DNA of 64,000 nucleotides. Origin: Armigeres subalbatus (taxonomy: Eukaryota > Arthropoda > Insecta > Diptera > Culicidae). A model generated the notes under the pieces. That model saw only the letters and a program-made list of their open reading frames with translations. It did not search any database and was not told where the DNA came from. A program made the position numbers and the translations under genes. The stretch is taken from contig NC_085140.1 of the NCBI RefSeq assembly GCF_024139115.2, positions 159,428,452-159,492,451 on the forward strand, read 5' to 3'. Below, piece by piece: positions 1 to 10,209 of this stretch. Each line of letters begins with the position of its first letter. Position 1 is the stretch's first letter.

Positions 1-1490
1 CATAATTGATATAAAGAACGCAAGCAATTCCCCCTGTAATGTGGCGAGATGGTGCGCGTTTTAGAAATATTGAATAAACAATATCTTTTATTGATTATTT
101 TAATTATTATTCTCTTTTAAGGTGACTCAGCCTGGATTGGGCCAATACCTCCCATATTCCTTCTGGAATATCATATGAAGTTTTAGCTAACATTTCTTTT
201 TGAATTTATTCAGAAGTTTCGTTACGATTTGCTCCAGAGGTTTTTCAGGGATTCCTCATGGAGTTTCTCCACAGATTCCTTCAATACTTAATTCATAAGG
301 AATTGCTTTTGTAATTTCTGGGGAAAATATTCAACAAAAATCTTGCATCACACCTTGCTTAGCCTGCGTGGCTCCAAAGCAAGACCGTGCTGAAAGTGAC
401 TGGTCTTCATTCATGGCAAGGTGTAGGAAGTTTTAGGAATTCTCTATGCATCTGAGCAGTGGTGCCGGGAGTGGGTGGGACAAGTACGACATGTCCTACG
501 CATGAAAAATACCTGGGTAGGACAATTGAAGCATTGTCCCATGATTATGGTAAGAACATATCATATAGATACTGCCATCCGGGAGTGACAATGGGTCTGG
601 GGGGTGAGAATGGGTCATCGCTTTCGCCGGCAGTCTGGAGGTCGTTAAGCAAGATCGTTCAAGAAGGTCTCTTATATTTTAGGCTTCTTGCCCTTATATA
701 CTTTCAATCCATCTACAAGCATTCTAAGTAGTTGAAACAGTGACCCATTGTCACCCCCGACGACGGAAACTTAAAGATCTTATACTACCAGTACTATTTC
801 AATTTCTAGATCTATAAAAATATCATTAAAACGAAACGTTCGAAAGTTTATCAGAGCCTTGAAGGTTTGTCGAAGGTTGAACTGACGATCGTGAGGGATT
901 ATAAAGGAGAAATCCATACCAAAAGGCTCCTCAGAGTCTATAAGAAATTCTTTTCATTCCAAAAAGTGTTCAATGATGTATTGAAATTTTCCAAGAAGTC
1001 TTTAAGTTTCTAATAGTATCTGCTCTTCCATAACAATGTTGAAAACTTCCTGGGAGTACGTAATTATTTCTGCTAGCTCAGGGAGGCTCAGAGAATTTCT
1101 AAAAGTTTATAACAATTGACAGGCTGATCGGGAATCAATCAAAAGTTGAATATCTAAACATGGATATAGCTTAGCTTAACTTAGCTAAAACAGACTGTCC
1201 TTGTCAATGGTTGCTTCTCCGTGCCTGGTTAGAGCTGGTGTAAATTGCACTACGTTCAAAATGAATAAAGGTTGGTCTACGGCTTCAATCAGTTGAGAAA
1301 GAAGAGAAATGTTAGTGTGTAGTTATTTTGTTGCTACTAGCTACCGGGAAAACCTCTACATCCCCACAATACCTCGGAAAGGAGATTTCGTTGACTTGGG
1401 AAGGTAGATGAACAGAAATATAGAACAAGGATTCACTTAGAAAAGTTTATGCCAGACCTTCTGTCTATAAGGCAGAAATGGTATATAATT
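1..1490. other. No gene recognised
   Basis: AT-rich DNA with only short chance open frames. Around 180-330 there are a few GGATTCCTC / GGAGTTTCTCC-like words resembling the degenerate repeat at 26.2-27.0 kb, too few to call an array. Around 1,520-1,572 a 20-bp word (CATGTTTGGTTTTTATTTCA) occurs twice, 30 bp apart. Confidence 0.5.
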
Positions 1491-1598
1491 AGTATTGACA
1501 TAGTCGAACCATGTTTTGGACATGTTTGGTTTTTATTTCACAAAACGAAGCATGTTTGGTTTTTATTTCAGGCTCTATTTTTTTAATTTTATTCAATA

Positions 1599-1738
1599 GG
1601 GGAACTGCTCCGTTTCCATCTCACTGAACATATATCCACCTCATCGCGAAACTAAGAAATACAGCACCAATTTAGTCGCTTCTTTTTGCTAACACGCGTA
1701 TTCACTGCTGAAAAAAATCACAAAAAGAAGAAAAAACT
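1599..1738 (+). repeat. Truncated copy of a TA-inserted GGGGAACTG MITE
   Basis: Starts GGGGAACTGCTCCG after a TA dinucleotide and matches, with scattered differences, the left part of the complete element at 22,173-22,376 (shared words include CATATAT, ACAGCACCAAT and AACACGCGT). The match breaks off near 1,738, where a different dispersed repeat begins, so the right terminus is missing. Confidence 0.6.
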
Positions 1739-1845
1739 AAAAGGTGCAGCCCAATCGGGTTGTACGCAAAGGTGACGTTGAACTACGTAGCTGTATGCAA
1801 TGTATATTATTTCTAGACCAACATTTGAAAAGGACGTAACAGCCA
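1739..1845 (+). repeat. Dispersed repeat fragment, second copy near 55.9-56.2 kb
   Basis: Shares GGTGCAGC-CAATCGGGTTGTAC, GACGTTGAACTAC and GACCAACATTTGAAAAG words, in the same order and strand, with 55,936-56,157. The 55.9-kb copy has extra sequence between the two halves. No coding capacity was recognised. It may be the edge of a larger interspersed element. Confidence 0.5.
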
Positions 1846-1917
1846 AAATATATTCTTTCCAGTTCTTTATCTATGTACATATATAACTATGCATGTAGAC
1901 AAGGATAGCTGAAGCGT

Positions 1918-2301
1918 AGGAGAACCTGGACAGAAACGATATGCGGAGGTTTTACGCAACTGTCAGTGGCGTGCTTCATAAGACTGCGCCAGTGCCCGCC
2001 ATGTGCTATGACCGAGAGAGGAATTTGCTGACAGACAAGACTATGATGGTAGCCAGGTGGAAGGAGCACTTCGAAGATTTGTTGAACGGTGAAAATGAAT
2101 AATAGTCGGCAACGGTCAAGCTGTGGAACCACCAACGCTGGACGAGGTAAAAAAGGCTCTTAACGAGCTGAAAAATAGTAATGCTGCTGGAATGGACGAG
2201 ATCCCGGTCGATCTTCTGAAGCACGAAAGTTTTCCAGAAAATATGGGAGGATGAAGAACTTCCTGCCGGATGGTTCAATGGCCTCATATGGCCAATCTAT
2301 A
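1918..2301 (+). pseudogene. Non-LTR retrotransposon, linker/early RT fragment (5' part)
   Basis: Three short frames, read in order on the plus strand, carry phrases typical of insect endonuclease-reverse transcriptases: RWKEHFEDLLNGE (about 2,056-2,097), then PTLDEVKKAL-ELKN-AAG-DEIP, then IWEDEELPAGW and GLIWPIY just before 2,301. Frames change between these phrases, so the copy is decayed. The coding sense continues at 3,198 after a MITE insertion. In this family the region lies between the APE-type endonuclease and the RT fingers. The clade could be RTE or a related jockey-superfamily lineage; I cannot separate them by eye. The endonuclease part is absent upstream. Confidence 0.75.
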
Positions 2302-3197
2302 GGGGAAACTGGGTAGACTTGATCCCCTCTTCTGATTTCGGATGTATCACAGCCAAAAATAAATAAACATACGCGATTTCCACACAGACTCTCTAAGAAA
2401 TTTAGTATTTAACTTTACTGATGTATGACAGTCCTTAAATTATTGTTGTTATTGATACACAATCGATTTTTTAGAGTGCTGTCAAGAATCTACTTTTAAA
2501 ATATTCGGGGGAAATTGATCCCTCTCCAAGAACTTGCTTTGATAAAATTTAAAAGGTGCCCTCAGATTTTTTAAATATTTTTCCTTCAAAAAACGCGCAA
2601 TTTTCGAATTTCTGTACCTATACATGAACGAATTTTGTTATTGAATTCGACAGCACATGCAATTTTAAAATTTGGGGAGACTTGATCCCCTTTCTATGAT
2701 ATCTACGCAATAAATATTTTTTCCTGCCAACCCTTCATCAAATCTGTCAAATCTACACAAAATTAGAAGCCTGAGAACAGATTTATATTTTTTTGAATTT
2801 TTTCGCCAAATTTTCGTATGGGTGACTAATGGGGGATCAAATGTCCCCGTATTGAGGCAATAACTTCAAATCCAAGTATCCTAAAACTTTTATGGAATGT
2901 TGACATTTTCATCAGTACAAATCATTAAGCACATTTATGGCTTTGTGCTGTGAAAAAACGAAAGCATTTGGTCATTGTTTTGAAAAGTTATTCAAATTTT
3001 GCGTGGCCAATAAAAAAATCTTTAGGAAGGTCAAAACATACAAACCGCCCTGTAGAATAAATAAGGTTGTCAATCCAAAAAAAAACTCACCACATAAAGG
3101 TCATTTGTCTAGAGGATCTATACAAAAAAATACGCTAGAACAAAACTAATTTAGTTCTCGATAAAACAGGGGGTGATCAAGTCTCCCCACCTTCCCC
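2302..3197. mobile_element. 896-bp MITE, TA target duplication, GGGGAA termini
   Basis: Inserted inside the non-LTR pseudogene. The left end reads GGGGAAACTGGGTAGACTTG and the right end is its imperfect inverse (GTCTCCCCACCTTCCCC). TA flanks both ends (2,300-2,301 and 3,198-3,199). Removing the element and one TA restores the expected PIYKKGH reading of the host retrotransposon, which fixes the boundaries. No transposase is visible. A second copy in the opposite orientation lies at 60,640-61,453. The 70-codon open frame at 2,937-3,149 has no recognisable content. Confidence 0.85.
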
Positions 3198-4390
3198 TAA
3201 GAAAGGGCACAGACTAGTGTGTGCCAATTACACAGGGATCACCCTTCTGAACTCGGCGTTCAAAATTCTGTCGCATAGACCACATGAGGAGTCCTTCGTC
3301 GACGAATACCAGGCAGGTTTATGTGAGGGCCGGTCAACGACGGATCAGATGTTTTGACTGCGGATGAACCTTGATAAAATCTGGGAGCACAACTAGCAGA
3401 CTCACCATCTGTTCATTGATTTCAAAGCAGCGTACGATTCAGTGAAAAGAAATTAGCTGTGGCAGATAATACCCGAACATGGTTTTCCGGTGAAACTTAT
3501 TAGATTGCTACATGCAACGCTGGATGGCTCGGAATCAAGTATTCGCATTACAGATAAAGTGAGAACCTTGTTTGTTACCTTATACGGATTGAAGCAGGGT
3601 GATGCACTTTCGAATTTATTGCTCAAAATTAAACTCGATGTCGTTATTAGGAGATCTGGCGTGCAGAGGAACGGCATTATCATCACACGGTCGCATATGC
3701 TCCTAGGCTTTGCGGACGACATCGTCCTCATTGAAATCGATCGCAGAGCAGTAGTGGAGGCTTTTGTCCTACATGGTGACAGGTAGAGATAGACATAGAC
3801 CTAGTGGTGTTGGTGCAGTGCTTGATGGGGATGTGTATTAAGTTGTTGAAGAATTTGTTCCTTGGAACGCTTGTGACATGTGACAATGACGGTTCCCGTG
3901 AAGTGAAAAGACGTATTGCTGCTGCAAATAGAGCCTTTTACGGATTACGTAACCAGCTTAGGTCTCGCAACATTCAGAGGGAAACGAAATTTGCTCTATA
4001 TAAAGTGGTCCTTTATGGACATGAAGCATGGACGTTAAAAAAGGCGGACCGGAGAGCTTTCGGGGTTTTTGAGCGGAAAGTGCTGCGAACCTAGAAAGCG
4101 GTGTGTGGCACAGATGCATGAATCATGAGCTGTATCAAGTATACAAAGAAGAAAATATTGTGAATCAATGAATTGGTCACTTAGTGCGAATGTCGGAAAA
4201 AAAGATAATGAAAACAGTGTTCAACAGAGAATCGGATAGATGCCGGCGACTTCGTGGAGGGCCACGAACATGCACGCGGTGGAATCGGAATCGGAAATCT
4301 AATCATTCGGGAAAATTAGAGGAACGTCGCTCTAGACTGACGATTATGAAGCTCTACAATACGCCAGGCATAGGTGTATCAACGCTGTAG
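3198..4390 (+). pseudogene. Non-LTR retrotransposon RT and C-terminal fragment
   Basis: Continues the element interrupted at 2,301. Visible RT landmarks are NYTGITLLNSAFKILS (block 2), AGLCEGRSTTDQM, FIDFKAAYDSVKR, LKQGDALSNLL and the catalytic FADDI box at 3,709-3,723 (the family has F/YADD). Downstream, FLGTLVTCDNDGSREVKRRI-AANRAFYGLR and a WTL-ADRRA-GVFERKVLRT tail match the conserved C-terminal region. In-frame stops (for example near 3,357 and 3,393) and frame changes show that it is dead. Part of the segment between the FADDI box and FLGTL is missing. Length and order fit a truncated RTE/jockey-type ORF2. I infer an old insertion, older than the MITE inside it. Confidence 0.85.
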
Positions 4391-4622
4391 TCAACTAGGT
4401 ATCCAGCTAGGTATACAAGGAACCGAAATAAATTTTGGCTGTGTCGCCCTTTTCAAATGTTGGTTTAGATTAGTAATTTTACTGGTTGCGTTTTTAGTAC
4501 ATTGGTATTTTACTCCAAAATCTCAGTATTAAACCTCTCTTGATTAGCTATCGTTGCCATCGTTGCGAATGAATTTTCTGCGGAAATCACCTTCGACGAC
4601 CGCAACCGTTCCTGACAATGTA

Positions 4623-4970
4623 CACGGAAGAAAAAAAAAGTACCCAAAATTGAGTATTTTTAAACTTACTTTTGAGTTATTTTTTCTCTTCTCTTTCATC
4701 CACTCTTTCTTTTGTTGTCAAAAACAAAAGAGCCAAACAAACCAACGACGCCAGTTCAATACGGGAAGCCAATTTTGAGTTTTATTACCTGAGGTCGAAA
4801 TTGAGTGAATTAAACTTACATTTGGGTAAATAAATTTTCCGTTGGGTACTTTTTTAACATGGGAGTAAAGGCAAACTACTTCGACCCTACTTACTCAATT
4901 TTGGCTTCCCGTACTGATGCTCGAGGTTGGGTGAATTAAACTCACTATTGGGTAGTTTATTTCTTCCGTG
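4623..4970. mobile_element. 348-bp MITE, CACGGAAGAAA termini, TA duplication
   Basis: The left end reads CACGGAAGAAA and the right end TTTCTTCCGTG, a perfect 11-bp inverted terminal repeat continuing imperfectly to about 21 bp (GTACCC/GGGTAG). TA lies on both outer sides (4,621-4,622 and 4,971-4,972). The interior is AT-rich with internal subrepeats around TTGGGTA and TGAGTGAATTAAAC. The termini resemble those at 21,840-22,170, suggesting one family or a shared transposase. No coding sequence. Confidence 0.8.
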
Positions 4971-5313
4971 TACCGCTTCAACTATTGGCTTCTCCAAATA
5001 AATAGAGGTGTGCGTGATTCCGCAGTATTACTCTCAAAGTGTTTGTGATAGTTTTGCTGCATCTGGATTACCACTCACTTTTATTTAATATCTTGGCTGT
5101 GCACATTGTTTATTAATCTCCTCTCCTCCTCCTCTCCTCTCGTTTAATAAACAATGTGCACTCGCTTGGCTGTGGATATACAATAGTAAAGCACATGTGG
5201 AGATTGGACAAATCAAGCATCCGAAAGATATTCAATTTGCAAAAAGAGAGCTAACCGCGGTGGAGGTTGGTACTCGGATTCTGATGGCTTTTCCGCAAAC
5301 GTGACCTCTAAGT

Positions 5314-5386
5314 GGTCTTTTTGTGTAGGGGTTATCACGCCTATCTAGAGAGTAGGAGGTTGAGGGTTCGAGTCCCTCCAAGACAA
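5314..5386 (+). tRNA. tRNA-like sequence, copy 1 (anticodon position reads AGA), probably a pseudo-tRNA/SINE head
   Basis: Exactly 73 nt fold as a cloverleaf. There are five acceptor pairs (G2-C71 to T6-A67), with 1-72 and 7-66 unpaired. T8 and A14 are present and the D loop has GGGG. The D stem GTG/CAC pairs. The 5-bp anticodon stem CCTAT/GTAGG encloses CTAGAGA, placing AGA at 34-36. The 5-bp T stem GAGGG/CCCTC encloses TTCGAGT. The B box GGTTCGAGTCC is perfect. The D arm resembles tRNA-Val, whereas AGA would be Ser, and there is no long variable arm as a Ser tRNA needs. A functional tRNA is therefore unlikely. Confidence 0.45.
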
Positions 5387-5876
5387 GTGGATTCTTTTTC
5401 GCAAATTTCATATCAATTTGTCCATTTCGAAACATATGCTGTGCATATGCACAGCCAAGATATTTAACAAAAAATGGTTTTCGTACGGCCGAGTTGCCGA
5501 ATAATATGCAATTAATTGTAATCAAGTGTCGGTCTTTCACCGTCATTAGTCGTCTGAGTACACGCGACCGCTTACGTAAAGGCAATCAAACTCATCAAAT
5601 GCTTTAGCCAAGCAAGCCTTTGGCACAGCAGAGTGCGATTGAATTCGCATTCTATACCGTCCCGCCCAGTCCGTTACTGGGGGGCATGGAGTGTGATCCT
5701 CTCGTTTAATAAACAATGTGCACTCGCTTGGCTGTGGATATACAACAGTAAAGCACATGTGGAGATTGGGCAAATCAAGCATCCGAAAGATATTCAATTT
5801 GCAAAAAAGAGAGCTAACCGCGGTGGAGGTTGGTACTCGGATTCTGATGGCTTTTCCGCAAACGTGACCTTTAAGT

Positions 5877-5949
5877 GGTCTTGTTGTGTAGGGGTTATCA
5901 CGTCTATCTAGAGAGTAGGAGGTTGAGGGTTCGAGTCCCTCCAAGACAC
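5877..5949 (+). tRNA. tRNA-like sequence, copy 2 (anticodon position reads AGA)
   Basis: The second 73-nt cloverleaf, in the second copy of the duplicated core. It differs from copy 1 at a few positions. G7 now pairs with C66, so the acceptor stem has six pairs. T27 replaces C27, a wobble with G43. Conserved tRNA bases T8, A14, GG in the D loop, T33, TTC at 54-56, A58 and C61 are all kept. Conservation of the fold in both copies suggests a tRNA-derived RNA polymerase III promoter (A and B boxes) rather than a decoding tRNA. Confidence 0.45.
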
Positions 5950-6077
5950 GTGGATTCTTTTTCGCAAATTTCATATCAATTTGTCCATTTCGAAACATAT
6001 ACACAAGATATTTAACAAAAAAATGGTTTTCGTACGGCCGAGTTGCCGAATAATATGCAATTAACTCACTTTTATTT

Positions 6078-6540
6078 TACACATCCTACACAGTGACATT
6101 AGTGTTGGTGATTCTGGCTTTTGAGAAGTCAATTGGGTCCTAAAATGATGAATCGATATTCGATTTTCTTTCAGGGAACGATCATCAATCATCCTGAACG
6201 CGTTTGACTTTCGACTCAAAAATTGAAAGGAACATAGTTTAATCTGAAATTTAAAAATAGATGAAAAATGCTTCCTCGACATTTTCGGTTTTGTTTGACG
6301 TACGGAATAATAGTATTCAAACGCACTAGCAAAACACCGCAGGGCACTTTACTCAACCTTTGACAGTTAATATATGGGCCCGACGTTTTGGGCTGATAGT
6401 TCATTCGTTCTGAAATGTTGCACAGCCCAAAATTTGCCTTAAAATGTCTTAAACACAAAAATATTATTTGTACTGATTTATTCTTTTACCAGAATTTTTA
6501 TAACATTGGTTCAAGTATTCTTAACTGATGCGCTATCGTT
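6078..6540. other. No gene recognised
   Basis: AT-rich sequence between the composite insertion and the next dispersed repeat. Open frames here are under 80 codons and have no recognisable motif. Confidence 0.45.
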
Positions 6541-7410
6541 TGCTACTATAAACGAAATAGGGCTTTAGGACACAATAGCCGACGCAAACTGGAACCAAGA
6601 AGCATCTGTCACGAAGTCAGTCTAAGCCCCCGCGGCTCATAACAAAAAAGCTCATCGTTAAAGCTCGGGCTTAAAACAGCGTTTGGTGGCCGTTTAACAC
6701 GGCGTGACAAAGAAGTTTGACAGTTCTATGAAAATAATTATTATTTCTTCACGTGAGTTTACGTTGTGTTTACTTCAGCAGACACTCAGGAACGAGCCGA
6801 AGAAAGTTTCTCAGAACGCATCCACTGCAGCAGCAAAGAAGATTCCGAGCGCCTCTACTGGCACTTATAGCCGTAAGAAAACGCGCGTATAAGTTGGCAG
6901 AAATAAACTGCACCAACTGAAAACCATGTAAGTTGCATTAATTTGAAGTCTATGCTGCCTGTAATCGCTTATCTGTCCCATATGAATAGGAAACCCAGTA
7001 AAGATGTGAAACATATATTCGGCTACAGGAAATATGCTTCGCCATACACGTATGGGATTGGTTGATTTATCGAAACCGATTGCTAGACTGTTGCTAGACA
7101 AATTTTCAATGTTGAATAATTATAGGTACATAAATATTGTAACACACTGGAGTCGGTTTTCACACGTTAAGGACACATTCCGTGTAAAATAAAATCCGCG
7201 TAAATTCTAAATCCGGGTAAAAGAATTGCATTAAAAAACCATCCGTGTAAAAAACGCGTAAAACGACTTTGATATACTTTGGACTCAGGTATGAAGCGTT
7301 GACTTTTCCATTATCGTATGGTCCAAGAAAATTGAAAATTCATCGAGAAAAGGCTGAGATATAAACGATCAAAGTCTAGGTATCATATTTTCGTGACGTT
7401 TTTCGATTGA
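6541..7410 (+). repeat. Dispersed repeat family, copy 1 (copy 2 at about 56.5-57.55 kb)
   Basis: Shares, in order, CCGACGCAAACTGG, AAAGCTCATCG/AAAGCCCATCG, GACACTCAGGAA/GACACCTAGGAA, CGAGCCGAAGAAAGTTT, AAAACGCGCGT, CCGATTGCTA, AATATTGTAACA, GTATGAAGCGTTGACT and AACGATCAAAGTCTA with 56,510-57,545. The copies differ by many substitutions and indels, so both are old. A short frame at 6,704-6,892 is basic (KKIPSASTGTYSRKK) but is not conserved as a frame in the other copy. I do not recognise the family. Confidence 0.6.
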
Positions 7411-7738
7411 ATGAAATTCGGTCAATTATCCCATTCGGATGAATGAAATTCAGACATTTCTAACAGAACCCATTCTCAGGTAGAGAAAAGCGCATTCATC
7501 ATCGCTTACACAAATATATGGGATACAAAGCAATTAACCTTGCCCCAACACAATCATCTCGGAGTTTTATTTTGTTTGTTTGGTTCTTTGGGATTGGTTG
7601 TTTTGATGTTATTTACGGACTTCCGAATCGAATTTACAGTGTGCTGCATATGTGAAAACCATAATTGATGTTGGAGACAATCACATTAAAACCTCAGTTT
7701 ATAACAATTCAATTGTATTACTTAATAGTATCTTCTAC

Positions 7739-7873
7739 CAGTGGCGTAGCCAGAAAATTAGTCTGGGGAGGGTTTTCTGAACATTTTTTTTTTTCGAAAA
7801 AAAAATGTCTTTCAAAAATTTTGTCTTTGGGGGGGGTTTTATACCCAAAACCACCCCCGTGGCTACGCCACTG
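7739..7873. mobile_element. 135-bp hAT MITE
   Basis: Perfect 14-bp inverted termini CAGTGGCGTAGCCA / TGGCTACGCCACTG, flanked by a perfect 8-bp target duplication TCTTCTAC (7,731-7,738 and 7,874-7,881). The interior has poly-T/poly-A and poly-G tracts and no coding capacity. CAGTGGCGTAGCC termini with 8-bp duplications are known from non-autonomous hAT elements of many animals. Confidence 0.92.
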
Positions 7874-7881
7874 TCTTCTAC

Positions 7882-9714
7882 CAAAACACATATTTCATTC
7901 AACCAAATGCAATGGTCAATCCAGAATAATATTGCTTTACATTTCTTCTGATATGTCTTTCCTATAACCGCTCCTATCAAAGTCGTCCTTTATAGAACCA
8001 CCATCGTTGATGTGATAAGTGAAGGAAAAAGTGTTACCCATTTCCGGTCTGCCACCACCCACTACTGTTGTCGTAAGAAACGAACTGTAGGTTATGCAGG
8101 TATATGCTATGAACAACCAACCTCAATCGACCAATCGTCCTCGTATCATGTAGGGGTGGCTCGCTGCTGCTTGCCCCGTGTGCAGCATATTGAAAATGCA
8201 CTTCCGGTGTGATCTCCAGCAGGGGTGCCGTTGCACATGCACAAGTTTCAATTTATCATAATGGTTATTTCTAATGAAATTTGAAGCTATCAAGAAGGCA
8301 CGACGACGGTGACACCATAGGGACGATGGCACCCGAACGGAAACTGGTGCACTGGTGCTGCACCGATTGGTTGTTGTGTTTTGAAATGCTCCGTTGGCCA
8401 GAAACAGGGTTAAGTGCCTTGTGTGTACGTAATACGTACATCTGCTCGCCGAGGAGTCCTTGGTATAAGTTTCCTGGCGGGAAAAATAGGAAAAAGATCG
8501 AAATTCCATTTTCGCTAGATAGTTTTCTTTCTTGACTGGTTTTTATGTTCTTTGCTGAGCAGTTGAGAGTGTCTATGAAAAAGATAAGTGGAACTTGTTG
8601 AGGAAAAGTTTTTTTTTCCATTTCTACGAAGATGACACACAGGTAATATTGATCTCGGTAATATGTATCCAAATAGTAAAGTCAATATGAGTGCACGGAA
8701 TATCTCTGCTAATCGTTCCTCCGAGGGCAGTTCAATCCAATGATATTTTTTAAAATAAAGTAAGTATTCGTTCGAAATATATTGTTAATGATGAGGAAGA
8801 TGAACAAAAAATCACTTCCATTTTCAGCCGAATTGATATTTTTTAACTGAGGGTTGTTCATAAAGTACTTCGAAGAGAGTAATTGAGGGAGGCGCAAAGG
8901 GGTGAAAATGACAATAACTTTGTGTCAAGAGGAAAATGGGTGCAATGATTTTCTATGTTTTTTCGTTTCATGAAATTATAATATAGAAGCTAAATAAATA
9001 CGGATCTTCCGTGTATTTTCGCTTTTATTTAAAAAAAATACAAACTACGTATATCTACATATTGCCGCAAAGCTCTAAAACTAAAGCAGTTTCCGCTATA
9101 ATCATCTCAAATTTGACCAAAATGTCATCTACAACCCTCTGCTTCTAACCTCTTCAATTTTTTGCTTGGATTTGCTTCATTGCTTCAAAGAGTTTTGTTT
9201 TATTCATTTGGTCTATTACTATTCTTACTATTGTAGGTAGGTATGAACCTTAATTTAATGATCAAAGATTTCGTGAATATCAACTAAGGCATAGAGCATC
9301 GAACAATATTCCCAGCAGAGATCCCATTCACCGGGATTCGCTCATAAACTAGTGATGGCCATATTACTCCTTCATGCTCAACAAAGAATTTATGGTGCAG
9401 CTAGTTTAAACTAAACTCAATGGTGGAATCTGTCAGGAACAATTGTGTTTTCACTTCAAGCTTTACATCGTCATTGAACTTTCAATTTCGGGTTTTTAAC
9501 TTTCCAGGGTCCATGCATATAACTAAATTAAATTTAAACAAATTATAATAATTAACCCAACCAAAATCATGGATTAGAGTGATTAAAAACCGGTGCTTCC
9601 AGCAGATCGAATACATTCAACCCCCTACTACCCTCTGGGTAGCAAAGCAAATAATCTGTCACGCTACAGCATTTCTGCTACTGTTTGGCATATCAAATTG
9701 CAACAGAGCTCCCG
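7882..9714. other. No gene recognised
   Basis: Open frames of up to about 130 codons overlap on both strands at 8,120-8,670 without recognisable motifs or a clear codon signal. The segment at about 8,140-8,470 is more GC-rich than its surroundings and could be an old exon or transposon relic. I see no decisive evidence for either. Confidence 0.4.
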
Positions 9715-10029
9715 TTAATTTAATGAACGTAAAATCCCACAGCTGTAGTCTGTTTTCCAGTGCATTATTGAATTGGGGATAAACAAGTCGGAAGCCAGAC
9801 GAGGTATCTCCTGAGGGTAGAACATCTTCACTGTTTTGTCGTGGTGGGTGTGCTCTTTTGGAAAATAATACTTAATTCTATAAGAGTTTAGAAGCTCCAG
9901 TATGTTTGTCTCAATACTGTGATTGAATTTGTTTGATGAGGTAGCCAGACCACAATAATACCCTGGTCTCAGGGTTGCTGTCTCGTTCAGAGGAAAAGTT
10001 TTGTATTGAACATTCGTTACATTCATCAA
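9715..10029 (-). CDS. Unrecognised 104-codon open frame next to the giant array
   Basis: The frame starts with ATG and reads through a mixed-composition peptide (NETATLRPGYYCGLATSS, then SYRIKYYFPKEHTHHDKTVK) that is less biased than neighbouring chance frames. I cannot assign a family. Its 5' end lies about 180 bp from the decamer array. No splice sites, promoter or polyadenylation signal were established. It could be an exon, a transposon fragment or chance. Confidence 0.2.
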   Translation of the reverse strand: MMNVTNVQYKTFPLNETATLRPGYYCGLATSSNKFNHSIETNILELLNSYRIKYYFPKEHTHHDKTVKMFYPQEIPRLASDLFIPNSIMHWKTDYSCGILRSLN

Positions 10030-10209
10030 TATTTATTATTGCTTTTTCTTCGTTCATAGGTAAATTTTCCGGTTGAAGATATTTAAATTATTTAGAAGGT
10101 CAAATCTCTCATTAGGTACAACATTATCTTTGTAATACCTTCAAGTGGCTATGATTTCGATTACAAAGATTTTGCAGTCAGGTTTTTTATAGTTCCTCAG
10201 TACTTGAAT

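Larger units (their letters stand above)
5087..6063. mobile_element. 977-bp composite insertion with 14-bp target duplication and a duplicated core
   Basis: ACTCACTTTTATTT occurs at 5,073-5,086 and again at 6,064-6,077, immediately outside the segment, which is the signature of a retro-type insertion. Inside, a core of about 350 bp is present twice in direct orientation (about 5,140-5,514 and 5,699-6,060), separated by about 180 bp. Each core holds a tRNA-shaped sequence. The left end (5,099-5,160) forms an inverted repeat (TGCACATTGTTTATTA against TAATAAACAATGTGCA) around a CT-rich loop. The first core carries an extra palindromic GCTGTGCATATGCACAGC. Long frames on the minus strand read the same peptide from both cores and I treat them as chance. 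It may be a dimeric tRNA-derived SINE. Confidence 0.6.

Noticed and set aside
5232..6004. Minus-strand open frames repeated in both cores (LEGLEPSTSYSLDRRDNPYT...)
   Set aside because: They run through the tRNA-shaped sequence and are explained by the duplication. No domain is visible and the frame extends into unrelated sequence.
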